Below, piece by piece: positions 41,713-54,199 of a stretch of 64,000 nucleotides of DNA; within the stretch, counting starts at the first letter, position 1; every line of letters starts with the position of its first letter. The DNA comes from Humibacillus xanthopallidus (GTDB taxonomy: Bacteria > Actinomycetota > Actinomycetes > Actinomycetales > Dermatophilaceae): positions 1,240,001-1,304,000 of the forward strand of contig NZ_VFQF01000001.1 in the NCBI RefSeq assembly GCF_006717145.1, written 5' to 3'. Made by a program: the position numbers and the translations under genes. The notes below the pieces were generated by a model. It saw only the letters and a list, made by a program, of their open reading frames with translations. It did not search any database and was not told where the DNA came from.

Positions 41713-42831
41713 GTGAACGCCCCCATCACGGTCCGTGACATCTCCGCGGAGGAGCACCTCGCCTGGCTGCGCACGCAGCCGGCGGCGAGCTTCCTGCAGA
41801 CCCCGGCGTGGGGCGAGGTGAAGCGCGACTGGCGGCACGAGTCGGTCGGGTGGTTCGACGGCGACGAGATGGTCGGCGCGGCGCTCGTGCTCCACCGGTC
41901 GCTGCCGCGCGTCAAGCGGTCGCTCGCCTACGTGCCCGAGGGCCCGTGCATCGACTGGGCGTCCCCCCGGCTCGTCGAGCTGCTGCGCGCGCTGCGCGAC
42001 CACCTCAAGGGCAAGGGCGCCTTCGCCCTGCGGATCGGGCCGCCGGTGGCGACCCACCACTGGGGGGCGACCGCCATCAAGGAGGCGATCGCGAGCGACA
42101 CCGTGCGCCGCTACGACGAGGCACCGCCGACGACCACCGACGCGGTCGGCGTCAACGTCGTCGACACGCTGGCGCGGCTGGGCTTCCGGCACCTGTCGGT
42201 CGACGACGGCTTCACGGCAGGGCAGCCCGAGTACGTCTTCCAGGTGCCCCTCGCGGGCCGCACCGAGGCCGACCTGCTCGCGGGCATGAACCAGCTGTGG
42301 CGGCGCAACATCAAGAAGACCGAGCGAAACGGCGTGCAGGTGCGGGTCGGCGACGCGAGCGACGTCGCGGCCTTCCACCGCGTCTACGTCGAGACCGCCG
42401 AGCGCGACCGCTTCACCCCGCGCGGGCGCGAGTACTTCGAACACATGTATGCCGTGATGTCGGCCGAGGACCCCGAGCGGATCCGTGTCTACCTCGCCGA
42501 GCACGAGGGCGACGTCCTCGCGGCCACGATCTGGATCCGGGTCGGCGAGCACGCCTGGTACTCCTACGGTGCGTCGACCGCGGCCAAGCGCGAGCTGCAG
42601 GCCTCGACGGCCATCCAGTGGCGGATGATGCGCGACTCGCTCGCCGCCGGGGCGACCGTCTACGACCTGCGCGGCATCACCAACACCGTCGCCGCCGACA
42701 ACCCGCACATCGGCCTCATCCGCTTCAAGGTCGGCACCGGTGGTGAGGCAGTGCGCCTTGCGGGCGAGTGGGACCTCCCGCTGAATCGCTTGCTCTACAA
42801 GGCTTTCGACCTCTACATGAAGCGGCGGTGA
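41713..42831 (+). CDS. FemX/FemAB-type aminoacyltransferase (peptidoglycan bridge)
   Basis: A 372-residue protein with duplicated GNAT folds, as in FemX/FemAB, which add amino acids from aminoacyl-tRNA to the peptidoglycan stem peptide. Typical segments are FLQTPAWGEVKRDWRHESVG at the N-terminus, LWRRNIKKTERNGVQVRVG in the middle, and WYSYGASTAAKRELQASTAI with VYDLRGITNT near the C-terminus. The amino acid added (Gly, Ser or Ala) is not evident. GTG 41713 lies 8 bases after TAGCGT (41699-41704). Six bases downstream begins an alanine-racemase-like gene, which suggests a shared role in cell-wall cross-bridges. Confidence 0.9.
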   Translation: MNAPITVRDISAEEHLAWLRTQPAASFLQTPAWGEVKRDWRHESVGWFDGDEMVGAALVLHRSLPRVKRSLAYVPEGPCIDWASPRLVELLRALRDHLKGKGAFALRIGPPVATHHWGATAIKEAIASDTVRRYDEAPPTTTDAVGVNVVDTLARLGFRHLSVDDGFTAGQPEYVFQVPLAGRTEADLLAGMNQLWRRNIKKTERNGVQVRVGDASDVAAFHRVYVETAERDRFTPRGREYFEHMYAVMSAEDPERIRVYLAEHEGDVLAATIWIRVGEHAWYSYGASTAAKRELQASTAIQWRMMRDSLAAGATVYDLRGITNTVAADNPHIGLIRFKVGTGGEAVRLAGEWDLPLNRLLYKAFDLYMKRR

Positions 42832-42837
42832 GCTCTC

Positions 42838-43854
42838 GTGTCCTTCGTGCTGCACGTTGACGGTGAGCGCTGGCGAGCCGGGCTCGACCGGTTCGTCGCC
42901 GGGCACCCCGGTGTCGTGCCGGTCATTAAGGGCAACGGCTACGGCTTCGGCCGAGACCTGCTCTGCGCCGAGGCCTCGCGGCTCGGTGTGCCGATGATCG
43001 CCGTCGGCACCTACGTCGAGGCGCCCACGGCCCTCGCCGCCTTCGGGCGGGACGTGCTCGTCATGGAGCCCTTCCGGCCGGCCGTGCACGGAGGGCTGAC
43101 CGACCTCGCGAACCGGCGGCTCGTGCACACGGTGACGGCTAGGACCGACCTCGAGGCGCTCCGGACCGTGGAGCCGGCCGCGCGCGTCGTCGTCGAGGGG
43201 CTCACGTCGATGAACCGTTTCGGCGCTCCGGTGGCCGAGGTCGGTGCCCTCGCCGACCAGGCGGGCGCCGAGGGCGTGACGCTCCACCTGCCTCTCGGCA
43301 CGGGCCACGTCGAGGAGATCAGCCGCTTCGTCTCCGCGGTGCCCGGAGTGCGGCGCTGGTTCGTCTCCCACGTGTCGGCGGCGGAGCTCGCCACCCTCGC
43401 CGCGCGGCATACGGACGTGGAGCTGCTGCCCCGCATCGGAACGGCGCTCTGGTATGCCGACCCGGCCTCCTACGAGGTGCGCGCCCACGTCCTCGACGTG
43501 CGACCGGTCGCCAGGGGCGACCACGCCGGCTACCGCCAGCGGTCACTTCCGGGCGGCCACCTCGTCGTCGTCAGCGGCGGCACGTCGCACGGTGTCGCCA
43601 TGGAGAGCCCGTCGTCGGCCGCGACCGCGCGCACGCGTGCCATCGCCGTCGCGGAGGGCGTGCTCGAGGCCGCCCACCGGGTGCGCTCACCCTTCACCGT
43701 GTCGGGCACGATGCCCCGCTTCGCCGAGCCGCCGCACATGCAGTGCAGCCTGCTCGTGCTGCCCGACGGCGTCGCTCCCCCACGGGTAGGCGACGAGGTG
43801 ACCGTCCGGATGCGCCTCACGACGACCACCCCGGACGCCGTCGTCGTCTCCTGA
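42838..43854 (+). CDS. Alanine racemase-like PLP enzyme (fold type III)
   Basis: A 338-residue protein like the N-terminal barrel and C-terminal beta domain of alanine racemase. The pyridoxal-phosphate Lys is expected in VVPVIKGNGYGFGRDLL (the family's usual form is VVKANAYGHG). VVVEGLTSMNRFG and LLPRIGTALWYADPASY match later family blocks, and GDHAGYRQRSLPGGHLVVVS corresponds to the region near the second active-site residue. It is shorter than typical Alr (about 370) and divergent in the C-terminus, so it may racemise another amino acid. It starts 6 bases after the femX-like gene and is likely co-transcribed. Confidence 0.82.
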   Translation: MSFVLHVDGERWRAGLDRFVAGHPGVVPVIKGNGYGFGRDLLCAEASRLGVPMIAVGTYVEAPTALAAFGRDVLVMEPFRPAVHGGLTDLANRRLVHTVTARTDLEALRTVEPAARVVVEGLTSMNRFGAPVAEVGALADQAGAEGVTLHLPLGTGHVEEISRFVSAVPGVRRWFVSHVSAAELATLAARHTDVELLPRIGTALWYADPASYEVRAHVLDVRPVARGDHAGYRQRSLPGGHLVVVSGGTSHGVAMESPSSAATARTRAIAVAEGVLEAAHRVRSPFTVSGTMPRFAEPPHMQCSLLVLPDGVAPPRVGDEVTVRMRLTTTTPDAVVVS

Positions 43855-43935
43855 TGTCGCACGGGGCTGCCGGAGCCACCTGACGCCGCCGGACGCCACT
43901 CACTTATCCGTATCCTGAGAGGGAACGAGAGGTCG

Positions 43936-45264
43936 GTGAGCCCGCCGATGCCCATCGAACGTGTCAGTGCCAACGACGCGACGACGTTGGCGACCGACCG
44001 CGGACCCGCCCCGATGAACATCGGGGTCCTCCTGCGCGTCGACCGCGGGGCCGAGCTGTCCTTCGACGACGTCCGCGGGCTCCTGAGCTCCCGGGTGCCT
44101 CTGGTGCCACGCCTCCGTCAGCGCATCGAGACCACCCCGCCGGGCTGCGGACGGCCCATCTGGGTGGACGCGGCGGACTTCGACCTGCGCCACCACCTCC
44201 AGCAGACCGCCTTGGTGGAGGCTGCGGGCACTGCCGAGGCCCTCACTGCCACAGCCGATCTCGTCTGCGCTCCACTCCCCGGTGACCGCCCTCTCTGGGC
44301 CGCTCGCTGGGTGACCGGTTTCGAGGACGGCTCGGCCGCGCTCGTCATCAGTGCCCACCACTGCCTCGCTGACGGTCTCGGGGGTCTGGCCGTTCTCGCG
44401 GCTCTCTGCGACGAGGGAGCCCTCGGCGAATCCGTGAGCCGGCCGTTCCCGAGCCCGCCACCTCGCGCGCGTGAGGTGGCGACCGATGCCTGGCGGGCCC
44501 GCCGGCAGGCGCTCCGTCGTCTGCCCTCCCGGCTGGCCGACACCACGGCCGGGGTCCGCGAGCTGGCCGGGGCGCCCCGACGCCCGCGCCTGGCGGAGCG
44601 CACCTCGATCAACCGGCCCACGGGGCCGCACCGCCGGCTCACCACGGTAGAGACCCCACTGGATGCCCTTGTGGCCGCTGCTCACGCGCACGGCTGCACC
44701 GTCAACGACCTCGTCCTGTGCGCCGTCGCCGGAGCGGTCGGCGCGCTGCTGCGCTCCCGACGGGAGCACGTGACAGAGCTCGTCGCCTCGGTGCCCGTCT
44801 CCGAGCGGCGGGCTGCCTCCGCCCAACGGCTGGGCAACCACAACGGCGTCATGGCGCTGGCCCTTCCGCTCGTCGTCGACCGCGACGAGCGCCTGCGCCG
44901 GATCGCGGCGCTGACGGCCGACCGCCTGCGCGCCGAGCGCGGCACGTCGTCCGTTCCGCTCGGCCTGGGCTTCAGGGCGCTGGCACGCCTCGGCGCGTTC
45001 CAGCCCTTCATCGACCACCAGCGCCTGGTCCACACCTTCGTGACGAACGTGCGGGGTCCGCGCGTCCCGTGGCACGTCGGTGGCCGCCCGGTCACCTCGG
45101 TCGTCCCGGTGGCGGTCACGCCGGGCAACGTCGGGGTGAGCTTCGACGTGCTGTCGTATGCCGGCCGGCTGACCGTCAGCGTCGTGGCCGATCCGGCTGC
45201 GGTGCCGGACCAGGACGTCCTCACGGCTTCCCTCGCCGCCGAGCTGGCGCAGATCGGGGCGTGA
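43936..45264 (+). CDS. Wax ester synthase/diacylglycerol acyltransferase-like protein (WS/DGAT)
   Basis: A 442-residue member of the WS/DGAT acyltransferase family, which joins a fatty acyl-CoA to an alcohol or diacylglycerol to form wax ester or triacylglycerol. The catalytic HHxxxDG motif is present as SAHHCLADGLGGL (about residue 140), and the C-terminal half has the DUF1298 region (FVTNVRGPRVPWHVGGRPV, PGNVGVSFDVLSYAGRL). It is slightly shorter than the common 460 residues. GTG 43936 and ATG 43948 are both possible; an SD-like GAGAGG lies upstream. Storage lipid is a plausible product, since glycogen and cyanophycin genes are also in this window (inference). Confidence 0.9.
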   Translation: MSPPMPIERVSANDATTLATDRGPAPMNIGVLLRVDRGAELSFDDVRGLLSSRVPLVPRLRQRIETTPPGCGRPIWVDAADFDLRHHLQQTALVEAAGTAEALTATADLVCAPLPGDRPLWAARWVTGFEDGSAALVISAHHCLADGLGGLAVLAALCDEGALGESVSRPFPSPPPRAREVATDAWRARRQALRRLPSRLADTTAGVRELAGAPRRPRLAERTSINRPTGPHRRLTTVETPLDALVAAAHAHGCTVNDLVLCAVAGAVGALLRSRREHVTELVASVPVSERRAASAQRLGNHNGVMALALPLVVDRDERLRRIAALTADRLRAERGTSSVPLGLGFRALARLGAFQPFIDHQRLVHTFVTNVRGPRVPWHVGGRPVTSVVPVAVTPGNVGVSFDVLSYAGRLTVSVVADPAAVPDQDVLTASLAAELAQIGA

Positions 45265-45273
45265 GGCCGGCCC

Positions 45274-45301
45274 GCGACGGGCCCACGCGAGGACCCGTCG
45301 C
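45274..45301 (+). terminator. Hairpin terminator of the WS/DGAT gene
   Basis: GCGACGGG (45274-45281) and CCCGTCGC (45294-45301) form 8 bp with a 12-base loop, 10 bases after the stop codon. A possible promoter for the next gene, TATGGT, is at about 45364-45369. Confidence 0.6.
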
Positions 45302-45420
45302 AGGAGGGCGCCCGCCGGGTACGACACCCTCATGGCAGCATTCGGCGACGCGTCCTCGCACACTATGGTGATCTCGACGGGGCCGGGGAGGCCCTCGGTC
45401 CCCAGCACGAGGAGCGGTAG

Positions 45421-46377
45421 ATGAGCTTCAACGACAACGCCCAGCTCGACACGTCACAGGTCGAGTCCGGCGGCAGCAGCCGTGGCGGCGGGGGTGGCGG
45501 GGGCTTCCCCGGCGGCATCCAGGTCGGCGGCGGCATCGGCGGGCTGATCCTGCTCATCCTCACCCTGATCTTCGGCGGCAACGTGCTCGGTGGCGGCGAC
45601 TCCGGCAGCTCGGGCTCCGCTGGAGGCTCCTCCCAGCAGCTGCAGACCGACCAGGTCGCAGCGGCCGGTCAGGTGCCCAGCTCGGCCTTCGCCGCGTGCA
45701 AGTCGGGCGCCGACGCCAACAAGAACGACGTGTGCCTCATCGTCGGCACGGTCAACAGCGTGCAGGACTACTGGACCAAGCAGCTGCCGAAGTACCAGAT
45801 GAACTACGAGCCGGCCAAGACCGTCATCTACCAGGGCCAGACCCGTTCGGGCTGCGGCACCGCCAACTCTCAGGTCGGCCCGTTCTACTGCCCGCTCGAC
45901 AACAAGGTCTACGTCGACGCGAGCTTCTTCCAGGAGCTCCAGAGCAAGTTCGGCGCTGACGGGGGCCAGCTGGCCAAGGAGTACGTCATCGCGCACGAGT
46001 ACGGCCACCACATCCAGAACCTCCTCGGCATCCTGAACCGCGCGCAGCAGGACCCCCAGGGCCCCAACTCGGGCGCCGTGCGCGTCGAGCTCATGGCCGA
46101 CTGCCTCGCCGGCACCTGGGTCAAGCACGCCACCGAGACCACCGATGCCGCAGGCAACCCCCTGCTCAAGCCGATCACGCAGGACGACATAAAGTCGGCC
46201 CTGTCCGCAGCCTCCGCCGTCGGCGACGACCGCATCCAGGAGAAGATGCAGGGCCGCGTCACTCCCGAGAACTGGACCCACGGCTCGGCCGAGGCCCGGA
46301 TGAAGTGGTTCTCGCAGGGATACCGCACCGGAGACATCAACCAGTGCAACACCTTCGGGGTCGACACCGTCTCGTGA
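45421..46377 (+). CDS. Neutral zinc metallopeptidase (YpfJ family), membrane-anchored
   Basis: A 318-residue protein of the PF04228 (YpfJ-like) metallopeptidase family. A Gly/Ser-rich start is followed by one transmembrane helix (about residues 36-55, GGLILLILTLIFGGNVLGGG). The external domain has VYVDASFFQEL, the zinc-binding AHEYGHHIQNLLG (HEXXH type), RVELMADCLAGTWV (third ligand) and a C-terminal WFSQGYRTGDINQCNTF. Two or three Cys pairs may form disulfides outside the cell. The substrate is unknown. A strong SD (GAGGAG) precedes ATG 45421. Confidence 0.92.
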   Translation: MSFNDNAQLDTSQVESGGSSRGGGGGGGFPGGIQVGGGIGGLILLILTLIFGGNVLGGGDSGSSGSAGGSSQQLQTDQVAAAGQVPSSAFAACKSGADANKNDVCLIVGTVNSVQDYWTKQLPKYQMNYEPAKTVIYQGQTRSGCGTANSQVGPFYCPLDNKVYVDASFFQELQSKFGADGGQLAKEYVIAHEYGHHIQNLLGILNRAQQDPQGPNSGAVRVELMADCLAGTWVKHATETTDAAGNPLLKPITQDDIKSALSAASAVGDDRIQEKMQGRVTPENWTHGSAEARMKWFSQGYRTGDINQCNTFGVDTVS

Positions 46378-46478
46378 CCTGACACGACCGGCATTCCGCC
46401 CCAGAGGGCCGGAGGGATCCCTAATGTTCTCCCGCCGGCTCCCACACGAGGGGCCAACGACAACTGGAGAATCATCTG

Positions 46479-46916
46479 ATGGCCTCGCTGTCCACCGTCG
46501 CGACCCTCGTCGCCGACACCACCACGACCTCCGCGCAGACCGGCCCGGCCTTCGTCGGCGGCCTCCTCGGCTACGTCATCGCCGCCGTTGCGCTGATGGG
46601 CGTCTTCCGCAAGGCAGGTGAGCCCGCCTGGGCCGCTTGGGTGCCGTTCTACAACTCGTACGTCATCACCCGCATCGCCGGCTACAACCCGTGGATGTTC
46701 CTGCTGCTGTTCATCCCGATCGTCAACTTCGTGTTCTCGATCATGATCGCTCTCGGTGTCGGACGCGCGTTCGGCAAGGGCGGCGCCTTCAGCTTCTTCC
46801 TGCTGTGGCTGCTCGCGATCATCGGCTACTTCGTCGTGGGCTACGGCAGCGCTCAGTTCGTCGGCCGTGGGGGCGCCCCCGCCCTCGGCGGCGACAAGCG
46901 CCAAGCGCTCGTCTGA
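46479..46916 (+). CDS. DUF5684-like small membrane protein
   Basis: A 145-residue protein with three to four hydrophobic helices. The family-like core is FRKAGEPAWAAWVPFYNSYV, then ITRIAGYNPWMFLLLFIPIVN and the C-terminal helix FFLLWLLAIIGYFVVGYG. DUF5684 proteins are annotated sometimes as signal-peptidase I-like, but no Ser/Lys catalytic dyad is visible. SD GGAGA precedes ATG 46479. Function unknown; a strong terminator follows. Confidence 0.82.
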   Translation: MASLSTVATLVADTTTTSAQTGPAFVGGLLGYVIAAVALMGVFRKAGEPAWAAWVPFYNSYVITRIAGYNPWMFLLLFIPIVNFVFSIMIALGVGRAFGKGGAFSFFLLWLLAIIGYFVVGYGSAQFVGRGGAPALGGDKRQALV

Positions 46917-46935
46917 CCTGCCCGACGGACCGGTG

Positions 46936-46973
46936 ACGGCCCCTCCCGCGCCTCCTCGCGCCGGAGGGGCCGT
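46936..46973. terminator. Strong hairpin between convergent genes
   Basis: ACGGCCCCTCC (46936-46946) and GGAGGGGCCGT (46963-46973) form 11 bp with a 16-base loop. On the plus strand TTGCGTCA follows. It separates the DUF5684 gene (stop 46916) from acVLRF1 (stop 46981) and so can also end the SUF operon transcript. Confidence 0.7.
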
Positions 46974-46980
46974 TGCGTCA

Positions 46981-47604
46981 TCAGGGTGTGGGTGTCTCGG
47001 TGAGGGCGATGCGGACAGCCCGGCCCCGCCGGAGCGCGGTCTCGAGAACGTCGCGCTTCGGGTCTGGCAGGTCGTAGAGCTCACGGGTGGGCAGCCCCCG
47101 GAGGGCGCGCAGGGCCGACGCCTCGAGCACCTCGCGCACGAGGGCGCGGTCTCCCCCGACGACGAGACCACGAGGTATGCCGGGTGCTCCCTCGCGGGGT
47201 GACTCGTCGTCGCCGAGGAGCACCCGTCGCGCATGGCCGATCACCGCGTCGACGAGCTCGTCGGCCTGCTTGCCGCGCCGCCGCGCGAAGCGCTGCTGCG
47301 ACCAGCCCCCCGCCGCGGTGCGCGACTGCACGTGGCGGCTACCGACCTTGGACGCCGTGAACGCGCCGGCGGAGGCCAACCCCACGGCATACCCTCCTCG
47401 GCGAACGAGGATGACACCGAGCGGCTCGTGCGCGAACGGCGTTGCCACGACGGTGGATCCGTCAGCAGCGCGCGCAGACACGACGACGCCACCGGGAGTG
47501 GGCTCCTCGGTGGCGTCGGTGTGGCCGTGGCGCTCGGCGAAGCCGGCGAGCCAGCGGTCGAGCCGCTCCGGGTCGACCTCGATGACGCGTGTCGGAGACG
47601 TCAT
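46981..47604 (-). CDS. acVLRF1 family peptidyl-tRNA hydrolase (Vms1-like release factor)
   Basis: A 207-residue protein of the actinobacterial Vms1-like release factor 1 family. These act on stalled ribosomes and hydrolyse the ester between nascent peptide and tRNA, like eukaryotic Vms1/ANKZF1. The catalytic loop is recognisable in SRTAAGGWSQQRFARRR with the expected Gln and Arg-rich surroundings (about residues 95-111). An N-terminal strand-rich part and a C-terminal VVGGDRALVREVLEAS helix make up the eRF1-like domain. It is the last gene of the SUF operon direction, 39 bases after sufT, with no separate promoter seen. Its coding sequence includes a rare ATA codon inside the frequent octamer. 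Confidence 0.86.
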   Translation of the reverse strand: MTSPTRVIEVDPERLDRWLAGFAERHGHTDATEEPTPGGVVVSARAADGSTVVATPFAHEPLGVILVRRGGYAVGLASAGAFTASKVGSRHVQSRTAAGGWSQQRFARRRGKQADELVDAVIGHARRVLLGDDESPREGAPGIPRGLVVGGDRALVREVLEASALRALRGLPTRELYDLPDPKRDVLETALRRGRAVRIALTETPTP

Positions 47605-47643
47605 CGGTGCGGTCGGCTCAGTCGGCGGTCGGCAGAGCGTGGA

Positions 47644-47976
47644 TCAGAGGTTGAAGCCGAGTGCCCGCAGCTGGTCGCGGCCGTCCTCGGTGATCTTGTC
47701 GGGGCCCCACGGCGGCATCCACACCCAGTTGATGCGGTGGGAGGCGACGAGTCCCTCGAGGGCCTGGGCCGCCTGGTCCTCGATGACATCGGTGAGGGGA
47801 CAGGCCGCCGACGTCAGGGTCATGTCGATGACGGCGTGCGACTGACCGTCGACGGTGATGCCGTAGATGAGGCCGAGGTCGACGACGTTGATGCCGAGCT
47901 CGGGGTCGACGACGTCGCGCAGGGCTTCCTCGACGTCGGCGACGTTGGTCGGGGACTGCTGGCTCGTCTGACTCAT
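47644..47976 (-). CDS. sufT: Metal-sulfur cluster assembly factor (SufT/MIP18-like, DUF59)
   Basis: A 110-residue protein of the DUF59/MIP18 family. It contains DPELGINVVDLGLIYGI and TSAACPLTDVIEDQ, the family's cluster-related Asp/Cys region, and ends INWVWMPPWGPDKITEDGR-DQLRALGF. It supports iron-sulfur protein maturation and is regularly the last SUF-specific gene in actinobacteria. The start ATG overlaps the sufU stop (ATGA, 47973-47976), and an AAGGAG is 7 bases upstream. Co-translation with sufU is therefore likely. Confidence 0.92.
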   Translation of the reverse strand: MSQTSQQSPTNVADVEEALRDVVDPELGINVVDLGLIYGITVDGQSHAVIDMTLTSAACPLTDVIEDQAAQALEGLVASHRINWVWMPPWGPDKITEDGRDQLRALGFNL

Positions 47977-48460
47977 GACGAGACTCCTTGTCTGGTGGTC
48001 GAATCGGTGGTCGTCGTGCTGATGTCGACACCGCTGCGGGCGAGGGCGTCGGTGAACGCGGTCCAACCGAGCAGGGCGCACTTGACGCGGGCGGGGTACT
48101 TCGAGACGCCCGAGAGGGCCACGCCGTCGCCGATGACGGTCTCGTCGCCGGTCACCGTGCCCCTCGACGTCAGCATCTCGCGCATCGCGGCGAAGGTCTC
48201 GAGGGCCTCGCCAACGGTGTGGCCGATGACCTCGTCGGCGAGCACCGAGGCGCTGGCGACGGAGATCGAGCAGCCTTGTGCCGCATAGGAGACGTCGCGA
48301 ACCACGGCGTCGTCACCCGCGCCGGTCACGTCGACGCGGAGGGTCACCTCGTCGCCGCACGTCGGGTTGATGTGGTGCACCTCGGCATCGAAGGGCTCGC
48401 GGAGTCCGGCGTGGTGCGGCCGCTTGGAGTGCTCGAGGATGAGCTCCTGGTAGAGGTCCA

Positions 48461-48461
<1 letters not shown>
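47973..48461 (-). CDS. sufU: Iron-sulfur cluster assembly sulfurtransferase SufU
   Basis: A 162-residue zinc protein that accepts persulfide sulfur from SufS and passes it to the SufBCD scaffold. The zinc ligands are visible as Cys35 and Asp37 (NPTCGDEV), Cys64 (AAQGCSIS) and Cys128 (ARVKCALLGW). The insertion between Cys64 and Cys128 typical of SufU, as opposed to IscU scaffolds, is present. The last about 20 residues are a Thr-rich tail. It overlaps sufS by one base (TGATG) upstream and sufT by four downstream, a fully coupled cassette. Confidence 0.95.
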
Positions 48462-50561
<2,100 letters not shown>

Positions 50562-50564
50562 CGG

Positions 50565-51832
50565 TCAGTTCTCCTTGCTGGCGTGCTGGCTGGGGGTCTG
50601 CTGGGTCGGAGCGGCGTAGTCGGTCGTCGCGAGCTCCTCCTCGATGGCTGCGGTGATCTCGTCACGCAGGTCGGCGAGCGGGATCTCGCGGATGACGTCG
50701 ACGAAGAAGCCGCGCACGACGAGGCGCTTGGCTTCGTCCTCGGGGATGCCGCGCGCCTGCAGGTAGAAGAGCTGCAGGTCGTCGAACCGTCCTGTCGCAG
50801 AGGCGTGCCCGGCTCCCTCGATCTCGCCCGTCTCGATCTCGAGGTTGGGCACCGAGTCGGCGCGGGCACCGTCGGTGAGCACGAGGTTGCGGTTGAGCTC
50901 GTAGGTGTCGGTGCCCTCGGCCTCGGCCCGGATGAGCACGTCGCCCACCCAGACGGTGCGGGCCGTCTCACCCTGGAGCGCACCCTTGTAGGTGACACGG
51001 CTCTTGCAGTGCGGGGCGTTGTGGTCGACGAACGAGCGGTGCTCGAGGTGCTGACCGGCGTCGGCGAAGTAGACGCCGAGCAGGGTCGCGTCGGCGCCCG
51101 GGCCGGCATACCGCACGTTGGCGTTGACGCGGACGACAGCACCACCGAGCGTCACCGACACGTGGGTGAAGCGCGCGTCGCGCCCGACGAGGGCGTCGTG
51201 CTGGGCGAGGTGGAGGGTGTCGTCGGACCAGCGCTGCACGGAGACGACGGTGATGTCGGACCCGTCGCCCGTGACGACCGAGAGCAGCTCGGAGACGCGG
51301 GCGCTGCCGGCGTGCTCGACGACGACGACGGCCTTGGCGAAGCGGCCGGCGCGCACCACGACGTGGGCGTGCACCGGGTCGGCGCCGGCGCCGTCGAGGC
51401 GGATGCGGACCGGCTCGGTCAGCTCGGCCTCGGCCGGCACGTCGACGAGCACGGCGCCGTCGGCAGAGGCTGCCGCGAGGACGGCGGCACGGTCCTGCGG
51501 GGGCAGGATGCCGAGGCCCTGCGCCTCGGCGGCCGAGATGGTCGACGTCGTGACCCCCTCGGGCAGGCTGGTCGTCCAGTCGAGGTGCCCGGTGGCGCCC
51601 TCGGCGAGCAGGGCGGCGAGCTTCTTCACCGGGGTGAAGCGCCACTCCTCCTCGCGTCCGGACGGCAGCGGGAACGCCGCGACGTCGAAGGACGCCGCGC
51701 GCTCGGCGCGCGACTGCTGGGGCACGAAACCGGCCGCCGAGGCGGCAGCCGCGGTCTGGGGGTCGACGTGCGTGGTGGGGCTGGCGTCGGTCACGGAGGC
51801 ATCCGTGTCGACGAGCGTGTCGGCAACGGGCA

Positions 51833-51833
<1 letters not shown>
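50565..51833 (-). CDS. sufD: Fe-S cluster assembly protein SufD
   Basis: A 422-residue scaffold protein with the right-handed beta-helix core shared with SufB (residues about 130-370; LGGAVVRVNANVRYAGPGAD, HRSFVDHNAPHCKSRVTYKG) and the C-terminal helical part (LQLFYLQARGIPEDEAKRLV) that binds SufC. The conserved His and Cys of the HxxPHC region, linked to cluster building, are present. The N-terminal 50 residues are Ala/Thr-rich. The ATG overlaps the sufB stop by one base (TGATG). A copy of the frequent octamer lies in the coding sequence (RYAGPG). Confidence 0.96.
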
Positions 51834-53250
<1,417 letters not shown>

Positions 53251-53254
<4 letters not shown>

Positions 53255-54165
53255 GAGGAACCTTCCTTGACGTTCGTGCGGTCGTGCCGTGGGTTTCGCG
53301 TCGTGGTGGGGCTGTCGGTGATGACGCTCGTGCCGGTGGTGTCAGTGGTCTTGGTGCCCTCGGTGCCGCTCGGGCCGATGCCACGCGAGGTATGCCGTCC
53401 GGTGCCCTCGGGTGCGTCAACACCGTGGGCGACGGGGCTCTTCCGGGTGAGCTCACCGATCGGGACGAAGGTCGGCACGAAGGTCGTGCACACGTGGTCG
53501 CCGCCCGCGAGGGTGGCGAGGCGCTGCACGTGGACGCCGAGCAGACGCGAGAAGGCGTCGGTCTCGGCCTCGCAGAACGCGGGGAACTCCGTGGCGGCGT
53601 GCTGCACCGGGCAGTGCCCCTGACAGAGCTGCACGCCGGTCAGACCGCCTGCGCCGACAGGCCGGGCCGTGGCGGAGAAACCGTCCTCGCTGAGCGCCTC
53701 GACGAGGGCGATGGTGCGCGCGGCGGGGTCGGTGCCCGCGTCGGCGAGCCGGGCGGCATACCGCTCCTCGAGCGTCGCGACGCGGCTGCGGGCGAAGTCG
53801 GCGACCGCGCCGGAGCCGGCGGTGGTCTCGAGGTAGCGCAGCACCTCGACGGCGAGCGAGTCGTAGTCGGCCTCGAGGGCACCGTGCCCGGCGTCGGAGA
53901 CGACGTAGGCCCGGGCAGGACGGCCTCGGCCACGGCGCGCGGCCGTGGGCTCGTGCTCGACGACGGCGCCCTGCTCGACGAGGACGTCGAGGTGGCGGCG
54001 GACGGCGGCGGGGGTCAGCTGGAGGTGGCGACCCAGCTCGGCAGCGGTGACGGGGCCATCGGAGGAGACCATGTGCAGGACCCGGGAGCGCGTGCGCGAC
54101 TCGAGCGGCGAGACGTGCTCGCCGTCCCTCGTCTCGCGCTGCGACTGCTCAGGGAAAAACACCAC
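53251..54165 (-). CDS. sufR: SufR-type iron-sulfur-sensing transcriptional repressor
   Basis: A 304-residue DNA-binding protein. A winged helix (about residues 25-85; [40 protein letters not shown]) is followed by a helical linker and a cluster domain with [14 protein letters not shown] and a third Cys in FPAFCEAE, the ligand pattern of SufR, which senses a [4Fe-4S] cluster and represses the suf operon. A Thr/Ser-rich tail of some 60 residues is unusual. GTG 54165 or the adjacent GTG 54162 is the start; CACAAT lies upstream as a weak -10. A CACA-N4-TGTG dyad overlaps the start and may be the operator. Confidence 0.93.
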
Positions 54166-54174
54166 ACCATTGTG
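54163..54174. promoter_or_regulatory. Candidate SufR operator over the sufR start
   Basis: CACACCATTGTG (54163-54174), on the minus strand CACAATGGTGTG, is a CACA-N4-TGTG inverted repeat that overlaps both the likely -10 (CACAAT) and the start codon. Autoregulation of the operon by its first gene would fit. No footprint evidence is possible here. Confidence 0.4.
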
Positions 54175-54199
54175 ACCTAATTACCCCGGCGACTTCCAG

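Noticed and set aside
39088-43524. 1478-codon frame on the minus strand across the glucosidase, FemX and racemase genes
   Set aside because: Antisense shadow of three convincing plus-strand genes; no start signal or family similarity.
46479-46916. Signal peptidase I identity for the DUF5684-like protein
   Set aside because: No Ser/Lys catalytic dyad or box motifs are visible.
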